From contig JBDRKQ010000178.1 in assembly GCA_043813895.1 (NCBI GenBank), forward strand, positions 1-5,694: a stretch of 5,694 nucleotides of DNA, read 5' to 3'. The position numbers and the translations under genes are program-made. This stretch comes from CAZTAR01 sp043813895. GTDB lineage: Bacteria > Planctomycetota > Phycisphaerae > UBA1845 > UTPLA1. The notes beneath the pieces are model-generated. The model saw nothing but the letters and a program-made list of their open reading frames with translations, had not been told where the DNA came from and ran no database searches. Positions within the stretch are counted from its first letter, which is position 1; every line of letters starts with the position of its first letter. Positions 1 through 5,694 of the stretch are shown here, piece after piece.

Positions 1-2477
1 CAGCACTGGCCGCTGCCGTCGGAGTCGGACGCAGGATCGTAATCCCAATCGGGGTCGTTGACAGGCACGCCTCGCTGCCAGTCGCCGCTGCTCGCGCCGA
101 GATTCTCGGGCACCCATCCCTGATCGGTCTCGAAGTTGTCGTCCGCCAGCGTTGCGACGGTGCCGACCGAGGCCGAGTAGACGGTGATTGGCGCATCACC
201 GGGCGAGTAGATAGTCGTGCCGCCGTCTCCTTCCGCACTAATATAGAACTCCGGTGCATCGTTACAGTTTGCCGCTGGCAGAGTCGCTTCGTAGAGATCG
301 CCGCCCAGTGGCGTCAGAGCGGAGGTGAGATACGTTCCGCCATCGTAGCGATGGTGCAGCGTCGGGCTGCCAGGCACGAGGTTCTCGCCCAACTCGACGA
401 TCTCGACGTCAAAGCTGGTTGGCGCTCCCGGCGGGATGAACTCCGGTGCACCGCTCGGCAGTGTAATCGCCAGTGCCCCGGCTTCGTCAACCGTGAAGTC
501 GTTGTTCGAAATGTCGAAGAAAACGTTGCCGGCGCCCTCGACCTTGACGCGCGCCGTCGTCGTGGGCGCGTTCGGAACGACGACGCTCTCTGATCCGTCG
601 TTCGGCGTGTTCGCCGCCAGCGTGATCGGATACGTATATCCGCCGTCCGTCGAGAGGAGGATGTTGACCTGGCTCGCATTGACCGGCGAACCGCTGGTTC
701 CAGCGATGTTCCACGTCACGGCTGCAGCGCCCGACCAGACCTCTGAGCCATTGTTTGGTGATGTGACCGCAAACGGGCCGGAACCGCTGTCGACCGTCAC
801 CTGCATCTCGTCGAAGTCCACGCCGCCGCCGCCCGCTTGCTCGTCTCGAGCCGTCACACGAAACGCCATCGCTCGGCTCGTAGTCGGAAGCTGTTCGCCT
901 ATCGGCGTCGTGTTATTGAGCAGTTCCGCCAGCCGGGGGAACGTCCTGGATGGGTCCGTGGTTTGCGACCAGGAGCGGAACAGCGGGATCGATCCATCGT
1001 CAGACGCAGACAGCGGCGCTTGCGGGCCGAGATCGCGCTCTTCCCAGCAATAGGTCGGCGTGTCGCCATCCGGGTCGCTGCCAGTGGCAGTGAGCGTGAA
1101 CGGGGTGCTCCGGGGAATCGTGTAGTTGGCGCCGGCGCTGACGGTCGGGTCTGTGTTGCCGGTGCTCGTTGTCGCCGGGCAGTTGTCCCCATCGCCGACA
1201 GTCACGTAATAGCGGATCTCGTCGAAGCTCTCAGAATGGAAATACGGATCGCTATGGTCTTGAAGATCGTCGGAACCACAGATGCCGGCGTACGCCATGA
1301 TCGTCGAGCCGCTGCCGGGTTCGTACGCGGTCGGGCCGTTGCGGTTCCCGCCGCTACAGCTCCCGTTGCTGCCGTTGAAGGTGTGGTTGCCCCCGAACTG
1401 ATGCCCCATCTCGTGGGCGACGTAGTCAACGTCAAACGGATCTCCAACGGGTGCACTGCGACCGGTGACGCCCTGGGCCTTCCAGCCATTGACGCAAACG
1501 ACACCGAGATATGCAACACCACCGCCGCCAGTGCTGAAGACGTGTCCAATGTCGTAGTTCGAGCTGCCAATCACGCTGTCGATGTTGGACTGGTTCTGGG
1601 ACAGCATCGCGACTCCGTCGGAGTTGGAGTATGGGTCGGATCCTCCGTTCGTGTAGACGATCTGATCGTTGTTGGCCACCAGCACCATGCGGATCGCCAA
1701 CTCCGTCTCGTAGATGCCGGTCACACGATTGACGGTGGTGGTAATCGCGGCCATCCCGGCAGAAACCGTTCCCCCATGGTACTGCGTGTATTCGCCGGTC
1801 GCCGCGCACGCCAACCTGTATGTGCGGAGCGTTTCCCCCGATCTCGGCGTGGCTCCACCAACTCCGCTCGATGGCGGCGATTCCACGCGCCGCAACAACT
1901 CGCAGCAGAAATCGCGTGTGATAGCCTGATAATCTCGCTTGTAGTAGCTCACGTGCAGCGCGCTGTCGTCGCGGTTGTACGGATCGATATACACCGCCCC
2001 GGACGGCGAGAGAATCTGCGCATGGAATCCCGCCGGCGTCCAGTCGAATCGCACGCTTGCCATTGGGTCCTGGATCCCCTGGCCCAGGTACGTGCGGATC
2101 TCCGGAAACTTGGCGGCCAACTCCGGCTCCATGATCGGCGCTTCCACGAAGTCAAAACGGGCATAGGTCCCGTCCGGCATCGGAAGCGCGATCTCAGCGC
2201 GAGACCAAGATGTCTCGTCCGACCTCTCCAGCGGCGCACCTGCCAGCGTTCCCGCAAGCGCTTCGGCGTCGAGCCGGAACGCCTGAAACACTTCCGGTCG
2301 AACCCACGCTTCGCCCGCCATCTGGTCGAGTGAATCGCGGGTGACACCGTGCCAGACACCATCATGGGACACCGACGGATGTGCAGGCTGCGGAGGCGAT
2401 CCGACAGCAGCACCCTCATAACCGATCGTGAGTAACAACAGAGCGACAATCGTGTGAGTGCGTGTGAGCATAGTCAT
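1..2477 (-). CDS. Secreted reprolysin-like (M12B-type) zinc metalloprotease, C-terminus beyond window
   Basis: An exported endopeptidase that probably degrades extracellular protein. The frame is open for 825 codons from ATG 2477 to the left edge, so the C-terminus is missing. Residues 1-26 look like a Sec signal peptide: Arg6, a hydrophobic core IVALLLLTIG, and likely cleavage near residues 24-26, with no lipobox Cys. Residues about 27-215 resemble a propeptide or N-terminal domain. The catalytic domain spans about 216-433 and begins near YRLACAATGEYTQYHGG. It carries the zinc motif HEMGHQFGGNH at 355-365 (ligands His355, His359, His365; catalytic Glu356) and a Met-turn IMAYAGIC at Met394. 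Downstream are a PKD/cadherin-like segment (about 445-550, with GSDPDGD), an Ig-like segment (about 567-663, with ILLSTDGGYTYP), a further beta-rich segment (about 690-770), and the start of an Asp-rich module (about 778-825, with SDSDGSG). The alternative ATG at 2471 is less well placed for the Shine-Dalgarno. The family call is strong; the substrate and any anchoring or sorting tail are unknown. Confidence 0.93.
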   Translation of the reverse strand, partial: MTMLTRTHTIVALLLLTIGYEGAAVGSPPQPAHPSVSHDGVWHGVTRDSLDQMAGEAWVRPEVFQAFRLDAEALAGTLAGAPLERSDETSWSRAEIALPMPDGTYARFDFVEAPIMEPELAAKFPEIRTYLGQGIQDPMASVRFDWTPAGFHAQILSPSGAVYIDPYNRDDSALHVSYYKRDYQAITRDFCCELLRRVESPPSSGVGGATPRSGETLRTYRLACAATGEYTQYHGGTVSAGMAAITTTVNRVTGIYETELAIRMVLVANNDQIVYTNGGSDPYSNSDGVAMLSQNQSNIDSVIGSSNYDIGHVFSTGGGGVAYLGVVCVNGWKAQGVTGRSAPVGDPFDVDYVAHEMGHQFGGNHTFNGSNGSCSGGNRNGPTAYEPGSGSTIMAYAGICGSDDLQDHSDPYFHSESFDEIRYYVTVGDGDNCPATTSTGNTDPTVSAGANYTIPRSTPFTLTATGSDPDGDTPTYCWEERDLGPQAPLSASDDGSIPLFRSWSQTTDPSRTFPRLAELLNNTTPIGEQLPTTSRAMAFRVTARDEQAGGGGVDFDEMQVTVDSGSGPFAVTSPNNGSEVWSGAAAVTWNIAGTSGSPVNASQVNILLSTDGGYTYPITLAANTPNDGSESVVVPNAPTTTARVKVEGAGNVFFDISNNDFTVDEAGALAITLPSGAPEFIPPGAPTSFDVEIVELGENLVPGSPTLHHRYDGGTYLTSALTPLGGDLYEATLPAANCNDAPEFYISAEGDGGTTIYSPGDAPITVYSASVGTVATLADDNFETDQGWVPENLGASSGDWQRGVPVNDPDWDYDPASDSDGSGQC

Positions 2478-2483
2478 ATCCCA

Positions 2484-2490
2484 TCCTTTT
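2484..2490 (-). promoter_or_regulatory. Shine-Dalgarno site of the metalloprotease
   Basis: Read on the minus strand, AAAAGGA ends six bases before ATG 2477. The next in-frame ATG, at 2471, would sit twelve bases away, and the ATG at 2484 is in another frame. This spacing decides the start codon. Confidence 0.75.
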
Positions 2491-2530
2491 TGAACGACCG
2501 AGTCAGCGTCAGATGCTTATTGGGATTCGT

Positions 2531-2562
2531 GGTTGGAAGGCTGACCCAGTCAGTTGGCAACC
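2531..2562. repeat. Nested inverted repeat in the metalloprotease 5' region
   Basis: The outer arms GGTTG (2531-2535) and CAACC (2558-2562) enclose the inner arms CTGAC (2541-2545) and GTCAG (2549-2553), which flank a three-base centre. The element lies about 55-85 bases upstream of the metalloprotease start, where an operator or a leader hairpin could act. No T-run follows on either strand, so it is not an intrinsic terminator. The regulatory role is inferred from position only. Confidence 0.4.
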
Positions 2563-2574
2563 GTCGACCGCTCC

Positions 2575-2602
2575 ACGCGCCCTGCGCGACCGCTAGGCGC
2601 GT
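2575..2602. repeat. GC-rich 7-bp inverted repeat
   Basis: ACGCGCC (2575-2581) and GGCGCGT (2596-2602) can pair across a 14-base loop. It sits just beyond the nested repeat, still upstream of the metalloprotease. In GC-rich DNA a stem of this size can arise by chance. No T-tract follows on either strand. Confidence 0.3.
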
Positions 2603-2894
2603 CGTGGGTGTTTGGGCAGCCCACCTATACTTCCTCATTGGTGGCGTTTCTCCCCGCACAGGGAGATTGTGCGAATCGCATGCATCTTTCCCGCGAGATC
2701 TCCGTAGCCGCACTCAGTCCGATAAGCGACAACTGGCATCATTCGAGCGTAGTACCACTGAACCCATGTTAGTCATCTCACACGCGGAATACAACGCGCG
2801 GTGACGAGTTGTTCTCGCTCGATGTGTCCGTCATGAATACTCCGTCGGCCTTGTCAGCAAACGACTTACGGCTTGATGCAAGACCTGTCCACCA

Positions 2895-2904
2895 TGCGCT
2901 GACA
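2895..2904 (+). repeat. Candidate left terminal inverted repeat of the IS
   Basis: TGCGCTGACA matches the reverse complement of 3969-3978 at nine of ten positions. Similarity does not clearly extend beyond ten bases, so it could be coincidence or an internal transposase-binding site. Confidence 0.3.
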
Positions 2905-2929
2905 GGGTCGGATTCGCCCCTCCTGGGGC

Positions 2930-3957
2930 GTGATGATGAGCCTCATTCAAGCACTGCTGCTCTGGATTCGAGCCCCGGTTCGAGACCGAACCGAGCTGGC
3001 CACCGAGAACATCGCCCTCCGGCAGCAGCTCGCGATCGTGGAGCAATGCTCGAGACGGCCACGACTCCGGAAGCGCGACCGCATCTTCTGGGCCTGGCTG
3101 TCGCGGCTCTGGGCGAACTGGCGTTCGTGCCTGATGATCGTCAAGCCAGACACCGTCCTTCGCTGGCACCGAGACGGTTTCAGGCTTTACTGGCGATGGA
3201 AGTCGCGCAGCAAGCCCGGACATCCAAAGATCGACGCAGAGATCCGTCGATTGATTCGACAGATGCCTCGGGAGAATGCTACGTGGGGATCGCCTCGGAT
3301 TCAATCTGAGTTGACGCTGCTTGGTTACAAGGTGGACCAGTCGACAGTGGCAAGGTACATGTGCCGGCATCGCAAACCGTCGTCTCAGACTTGGCGGACT
3401 TTTTTGGAAAACCACGTTGGCGATATCGCGGCCATCGACTTCTTTGTCGTGCCGACCGTGCGTTATCGCTTGCTCTACTGCTTCGTTGTCCTTCGACACG
3501 ATCGACGCCGTGTCGCCCATTTCAACGTCACGGCCCATCCGACTGCTCGTTGGACAGCCCAGCAGATCAGCGAAGCATTTCCCTGGGATGAGGCCCCCCG
3601 GTTTCTAATCCGGGACCGAGACAGCATTTACAGCGGGGACTTCTGCGGACGTGTGTAAAACACATGGGTATCGAGGAAGTCGTCACGGCGCCGCGATCTC
3701 CATGGCAGAATCCGTTCGCCGAACGGATCATTGGATTAATACGTCGAGATTGCCTGGATCACGTGATAGTGTTCAGCGAAGCCCATCTGATGCGAATTCT
3801 GGCGCGTTGCTTTGCCTACTACCACGAAGCGCGAACACATCTGTCGCTCGATCGAAATGCTCCGGTGCCGCGCCGAGTGGAGCATCCTTCCGAAGGACAG
3901 GTAATCGCGATTCCTCCGGTCGGTGGGCTACATCACCGACACACGCGGGCTGCCTGA
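2930..3957 (+). pseudogene. Frameshifted DDE (rve-type) integrase/transposase
   Basis: The intact ancestor would cut and join IS ends. Part one (2930-3658, 242 aa) opens with a Leu-rich helix and ENIALRQQLAIVEQ, followed by the conserved block DTVLRWHRDGFRLYWRWKSR and a helix-turn-helix-like stretch near 115-145 (WGSPRIQSEL...STVARYM). The retroviral-integrase fold then follows, with Asp170 (AAIDFF) and Asp229 (LIRDRDSIY). It stops at TAA 3656-3658. Part two (3664-3957, 97 aa) continues in the -1 frame with SPWQNPFAERIIG, where Glu20 is the third catalytic residue, and ends HLSLDRNAP...VGGLHHRHTRAA. Removing one GT from GTGTGT at 3651-3656 yields R-V-K-H-M-G-I-E, a 341-residue protein with Asp229 and Glu264 35 positions apart, as expected for this DDE class. 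The start could be GTG 2930 or ATG 2933 or 2936; no clear Shine-Dalgarno is present. Each half alone lacks a complete triad, so the gene is probably inactive. The exact IS family is uncertain (IS3- or IS481-like). Confidence 0.88.
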
Positions 3958-4237
3958 CGGATTTTGCATGTCGGCGCAAAGGCCACGGACCCGCATTCTG
4001 AGTGTGAAGATGACCTGGGTGCCGTCTGCTCGCATCGTAGTGTCCAAGCCTTCTACGGGCTTCTTCTGCCGAACACGTCGTGTCTGGCCCGCAGATTTGC
4101 CGGCCCCGTTCGACGCAAGTCGCCCGAATCCGCCCGGATGAGGTTTTCCGCAACGACAACCATCCGGCTCCGCTAATCTCCTCGTGGGCGAACTGAAGGA
4201 TGCTCGATACTTTGGCCCCACTCACGTGGAACATCGC
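3958..4237. other. Gene-free stretch between IS remnant and GAF gene
   Basis: No supported gene lies here. Open frames exist on both strands (the longest is 3773-4375 on minus), but the minus frame runs antisense through the transposase 3' end, and its product shows no domain, signal peptide or ribosome binding site. The first twenty bases probably belong to the IS right end. No terminator with a T-run was found after the transposase. Confidence 0.55.
3969..3978 (-). repeat. Candidate right terminal inverted repeat of the IS
   Basis: TGTCGGCGCA lies just after the transposase stop codon and is the partner of 2895-2904, with one mismatch. It shares the caveats of the left copy. Confidence 0.3.
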
Positions 4238-4266
4238 GTCACACAACAACGGTCTTCTGATACAAT
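4238..4266 (+). promoter_or_regulatory. Sigma-70-type promoter with extended -10, upstream of GAF gene
   Basis: A -35-like GTCACA (4238-4243) stands 17 bases before TACAAT (4261-4266). The -10 is preceded by TG at 4258-4259, giving the extended form TGATACAAT. The expected transcript start is near 4273, leaving a leader of about 50 bases to the TTG start at 4324. The -10 matches consensus at five of six positions and the -35 at four of six. The call is by eye, supported by correct spacing and by a gene directly downstream. Confidence 0.5.
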
Positions 4267-4309
4267 CAACGGGACGCAGCAAGCCGACCAGCCGAAGCCA
4301 GATGATCGC

Positions 4310-4314
4310 GAGGA
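4310..4314 (+). promoter_or_regulatory. Shine-Dalgarno site supporting a TTG start
   Basis: GAGGA ends nine bases before TTG 4324. The frame is closed just upstream by TGA at 4315-4317, and no ATG or GTG precedes the conserved region at a better distance, so TTG is the best start for the GAF protein. Confidence 0.55.
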
Positions 4315-4323
4315 TGACGTCTC

Positions 4324-4989
4324 TTGTCACGCACACCGAGTAACAACCCCGAGACGGACGGCACCGTTTCTTCATCGCGCAGGAAGCTCCCAGCGGCGCT
4401 TGAGCACCTTCTGCTCAAGACCGCTACGACGCTCGGAGGAGAACTGGAGGTGGAGGGGCTTGTCCGCAAGCTAAGCGAGACCCTTTCTCTTTTTCCTGGG
4501 TGGTGTTTGGGCGGTATCAGCAACTATAACGAGGAACGGGAGACGGTAATCGTCTTCAGCTTCGCGCACCATTCAACCGCACCTGATTCTGCGCCGGCGT
4601 CCGAGCTGATCGCGAAGCACGAGGATCCGGCGGCCGACAGCCGATTGCCGGGCCTCGCTCACACACGTGACGTCTACATCTCGCCAGACCTGCGGCAGAC
4701 GCATAGTCTCCCCGTGGAACGACGGTTGTTCGAGCGTGGCGCAAGGCGTTTTGTCAGTGCACCTCTGCTCCTTCAGGATCGGATCCTGGGGGACGTCTTC
4801 CTGGCATTTGCGGACCCCGGCCAGATCCACGAAGACGTTTGTTCCTTCCTGGAGCAACTCGCGCGGCATGCAAGAGCTGGCCGTACACCGGCGGAGCCGG
4901 TAAGTACTCGTACTGCTACTGCAGAGGCGATCCTTGATTACCCCAAACTGGACAGATTAGAATGGCTCGAACCGAACTGCAACTACTGA
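4324..4989 (+). CDS. Single-GAF-domain protein without visible output domain
   Basis: A probably cytoplasmic 221-residue protein with one GAF domain, a fold that binds small ligands or mediates signalling contacts. The domain covers about 25-185: an N-terminal helix (LEHLLLKTATTLGG...LVRKLSETL), core strands around 59-80 (GWCLGGISNY...VIVFSF), and the characteristic C-terminal strands RRFVSAPLLLQDRILGDVFLAFADP (139-165), followed by a helix (EDVCSFLEQLA) that is cut short compared with usual GAF domains. Residues 186-221 are Thr/Ala/Pro-rich and resemble nothing I know. The domain looks like the N-terminal sensor of sigma-54 activators or histidine kinases, yet no AAA+, kinase, GGDEF or HTH part follows in any frame. 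It may be a stand-alone sensor or a truncated relic of a larger regulator. The start is TTG with a GAGGA site. No signal peptide or membrane segment is visible. The last 28 bases overlap the next gene. GAF is likely; the signal and partner are unknown. Confidence 0.72.
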   Translation: MSRTPSNNPETDGTVSSSRRKLPAALEHLLLKTATTLGGELEVEGLVRKLSETLSLFPGWCLGGISNYNEERETVIVFSFAHHSTAPDSAPASELIAKHEDPAADSRLPGLAHTRDVYISPDLRQTHSLPVERRLFERGARRFVSAPLLLQDRILGDVFLAFADPGQIHEDVCSFLEQLARHARAGRTPAEPVSTRTATAEAILDYPKLDRLEWLEPNCNY

Positions 4990-5387
4990 GAACTTTCGCA
5001 AGCAAGTTGGGCTGGCCTCGTTTGAGACGGCATCAACACGTGGTTGAAGATGGCAGTGTGGCTGCCGCCAACGAACTACTCGTCATCTGGTACGAAAGTG
5101 GGGCGATGGATGACATTCTGTTTCAGATCAACGTTGCCCCCCCTTTTCACGCAGCTGTCTTTGCCATGCGGTACCGGATCTGCACAGGATGGCACAAGTT
5201 CAACTTGTATCGTAATCTGGCTGATGTTCGGCGCGAGGCTCAGAGACTCGAAGAGTGGGTAGGGTACCATTGGTTCTCTTCTCGATCAGAGAGAAGGGCG
5301 TTTCGGAAGCTGCATCCGGAATGCGCTGGATATACACGGGCCAAACTGCGAGATGTTGGTGTTCCGCATGATTATGTTCATGACTGA
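4962..5387 (+). CDS. Hypothetical 141-residue protein, overlapping the GAF gene
   Basis: I do not recognise this protein. It starts at ATG 4962 inside the end of the GAF gene; TGA at 4935-4937 closes the frame upstream, so little extension is possible. The ribosome binding site is weak (GGA at 4950-4952), which suits translational coupling to the upstream gene. The sequence looks like a real soluble protein: five Trp (18, 43, 77, 99, 104), two Cys (74, 121), a beta-like stretch ANELLVIWYES (36-46), an amphipathic charged helix NLADVRREAQRLEEWVGYHW (85-104), and a basic C-terminal half ending VGVPHDYVHD. There is no signal peptide, transmembrane segment or familiar active-site motif. Amino-acid balance favours this frame over the antisense frame 5200-5463 and the shifted frame 5044-5262. 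It could be a partner of the GAF protein, a small DNA- or nucleic-acid-binding protein, or an accessory-region orphan. Confidence 0.6.
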   Translation: MARTELQLLRTFASKLGWPRLRRHQHVVEDGSVAAANELLVIWYESGAMDDILFQINVAPPFHAAVFAMRYRICTGWHKFNLYRNLADVRREAQRLEEWVGYHWFSSRSERRAFRKLHPECAGYTRAKLRDVGVPHDYVHD

Positions 5388-5526
5388 TTCTCCCCCATTG
5401 CTGCGGGTGTTCTCTATGACTGTCCACGAACAATTCCATCACCATTCTGAGGAGTTGCCTCACCCGCGTGCCAGTTACAGTGGCACCTAAAAGACACCCT
5501 GGCGGAGCGGCTAGTTTTAACTTTGG
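5388..5526. other. Intergenic region with two adjacent small hairpins
   Basis: No gene is supported here. TGAGG (5448-5452) pairs with CCTCA (5458-5462) over a five-base loop, and GTGCCA (5468-5473) pairs with TGGCAC (5481-5486) over a seven-base loop. They could help end transcription of the 141-residue gene, or of a convergent minus-strand gene. Neither is followed by a T-tract on either strand, so they do not meet the usual criteria for an intrinsic terminator. Confidence 0.4.
5468..5486. repeat. 6-bp perfect hairpin downstream of the 141-aa gene
   Basis: GTGCCA and TGGCAC form a perfect six-pair stem with loop GTTACAG, about 80 bases after the stop at 5387. Its function is unknown; a weak or factor-dependent terminator is possible. 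Confidence 0.35.
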
Positions 5527-5694
5527 TTAACGATGGTTCCCTGTGTTATACGAATCACATGGTATTGAATGGCGTGGCGAGTCGCCGTACCGCGACCTAA
5601 TCGTGTCGGTCTCAAGGGTTTTCGGCTCTTCTCGCGAAAGCACACGAGATGTGTGGCACGCTCCACAGTTGCGGATGTCGAGGGGAAAGCACGA
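5527..5694 (-). CDS. Possible C-terminal end of a minus-strand gene with a CxxCH motif
   Basis: On the minus strand a frame is open from the right edge to TAA at 5529-5527, giving 55 residues. It reads NCGACHTSRVLSREE near its start, containing one CxxCH, the motif that binds c-type haem covalently in exported cytochromes, and ends PCDSYNTGNHR with one more Cys. If real, this is the tail of a gene entering from the right and convergent with the 141-residue gene. Against it: the fragment is short, only one motif is visible, and an opposite-strand frame from ATG 5569 is also open to the edge. The identity is a guess from one motif. Confidence 0.25.
   Translation of the reverse strand, partial: SCFPLDIRNCGACHTSRVLSREEPKTLETDTIRSRYGDSPRHSIPCDSYNTGNHR

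Larger units (their letters stand above)
2478..2929. other. Divergent intergenic region without a supported gene
   Basis: These 452 bases separate the minus-strand metalloprotease from the plus-strand transposase. Short open frames occur in several phases (for example 2454-2804 and 2809-3309 on plus), but their products are low in complexity, lack any domain I recognise, and have no ribosome binding site. The stretch should hold the metalloprotease promoter. I see no convincing -35/-10 pair on the minus strand, only the two inverted repeats listed separately. The right part probably belongs to the left end of the insertion element. Confidence 0.6.
2895..3978 (+). mobile_element. Degenerate insertion sequence of IS3/IS481-like integrase type, ends tentative
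   Basis: The body is a single transposase gene broken by a frameshift. The proposed ends rest on a 9-of-10 inverted repeat: TGCGCTGACA at 2895-2904 and TGTCGGCGCA at 3969-3978, the latter reading TGCGCCGACA on the other strand. They lie 35 bases before the coding region and 11 bases after its stop, giving an element of about 1.08 kb, a plausible size for a one-gene element. I find no target-site duplication flanking these positions. The left side also carries TGTCAGC at 2852-2858, an inverted partner of GCTGACA at 2898-2904, so the true left end could lie further out. That an IS is present is well supported; the boundaries are not. Confidence 0.55.

Noticed and set aside
837..2333. A 498-codon plus-strand open frame, the longest complete frame in the window.
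   Set aside because: It lies wholly antisense to the metalloprotease, whose frame carries clear catalytic motifs. The product is Arg/Val/Ala-rich with no domain, as expected for a shadow frame in GC-rich DNA.
2831..3538. A 235-codon minus-strand open frame opposite the transposase.
   Set aside because: The plus strand has clear DDE integrase motifs throughout this stretch, so this is a shadow frame.
4314..4343. A ten-codon upstream frame (ATG 4314 to TAA 4343) overlapping the GAF start, considered as a leader peptide.
   Set aside because: It has no ribosome binding site at a useful distance and no attenuator-like codon run or hairpin.
3773..4375. A 200-codon minus-strand open frame.
   Set aside because: It begins antisense to the start of the GAF gene and ends antisense to conserved transposase sequence. 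No ribosome binding site or recognisable domain was seen.
5200..5463. An 87-codon minus-strand frame with several His residues.
   Set aside because: It is antisense to the 141-residue gene, whose amino-acid balance is more natural, and it has no supporting signals.
5576..5586. An 11-bp palindrome GGCGAGTCGCC, considered as an operator or attachment-site core.
   Set aside because: It is isolated, short for GC-rich DNA, and has no repeat partner elsewhere in the window.
5569..5694. A plus-strand frame from ATG 5569 open to the right edge, with a possible weak promoter (TTGGTT at 5523-5528, TATACG at 5547-5552).
   Set aside because: The promoter would start transcripts about ten bases before the ATG, there is no Shine-Dalgarno, and the product is Arg-rich and featureless. 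The opposite strand offers a slightly better candidate.

Overview
The window is GC-rich bacterial DNA with four parts: the 5' end and most of a secreted zinc metalloprotease on the minus strand, a decayed insertion-sequence transposase on the plus strand, a pair of overlapping plus-strand genes (a lone GAF-domain protein and an unrecognised 141-residue protein), and a non-coding tail that may hold the end of another minus-strand gene. The organism cannot be named from this. A modular, exported reprolysin-like protease with PKD-like and Ig-like repeats, together with this type of IS integrase, would fit an environmental bacterium such as a planctomycete, an acidobacterium or a myxobacterium-like lineage. 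That is inference from family experience, not a marker-based assignment.

Layout. Positions 2477 to 1 (minus) encode a signal peptide, a propeptide-like region, an M12B/reprolysin-type catalytic domain with HExxHxxGxxH and a Met-turn, then several beta-sandwich-type modules. The gene runs off the left edge. A good Shine-Dalgarno fixes its start, and its 5' leader carries a nested inverted repeat. Positions 2930-3957 (plus) are a DDE integrase-type transposase broken by one apparent 2-bp GT slippage at 3651-3656; undoing it restores one reading frame with the expected catalytic spacing. A weak inverted-repeat pair (2895-2904 and 3969-3978) might mark element ends. Positions 3958-4237 hold no gene I can support.

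A good extended -10 promoter (4238-4266) leads into a TTG-started GAF-domain gene (4324-4989). Its end overlaps by 28 bases the start of the unrecognised gene (4962-5387), so the two are probably co-transcribed and perhaps translationally coupled. The GAF protein has no visible output domain, so the pair is the part of the window least explained by known families. The last 300 bases hold two small hairpins and, on the minus strand, an open frame with one CxxCH motif entering from the right edge.

I see no CRISPR array, tRNA, rRNA or recognisable defence or secretion system. No clearly novel multi-gene system can be demonstrated. The best candidates for follow-up are the GAF/141-aa pair and the right-edge CxxCH fragment.
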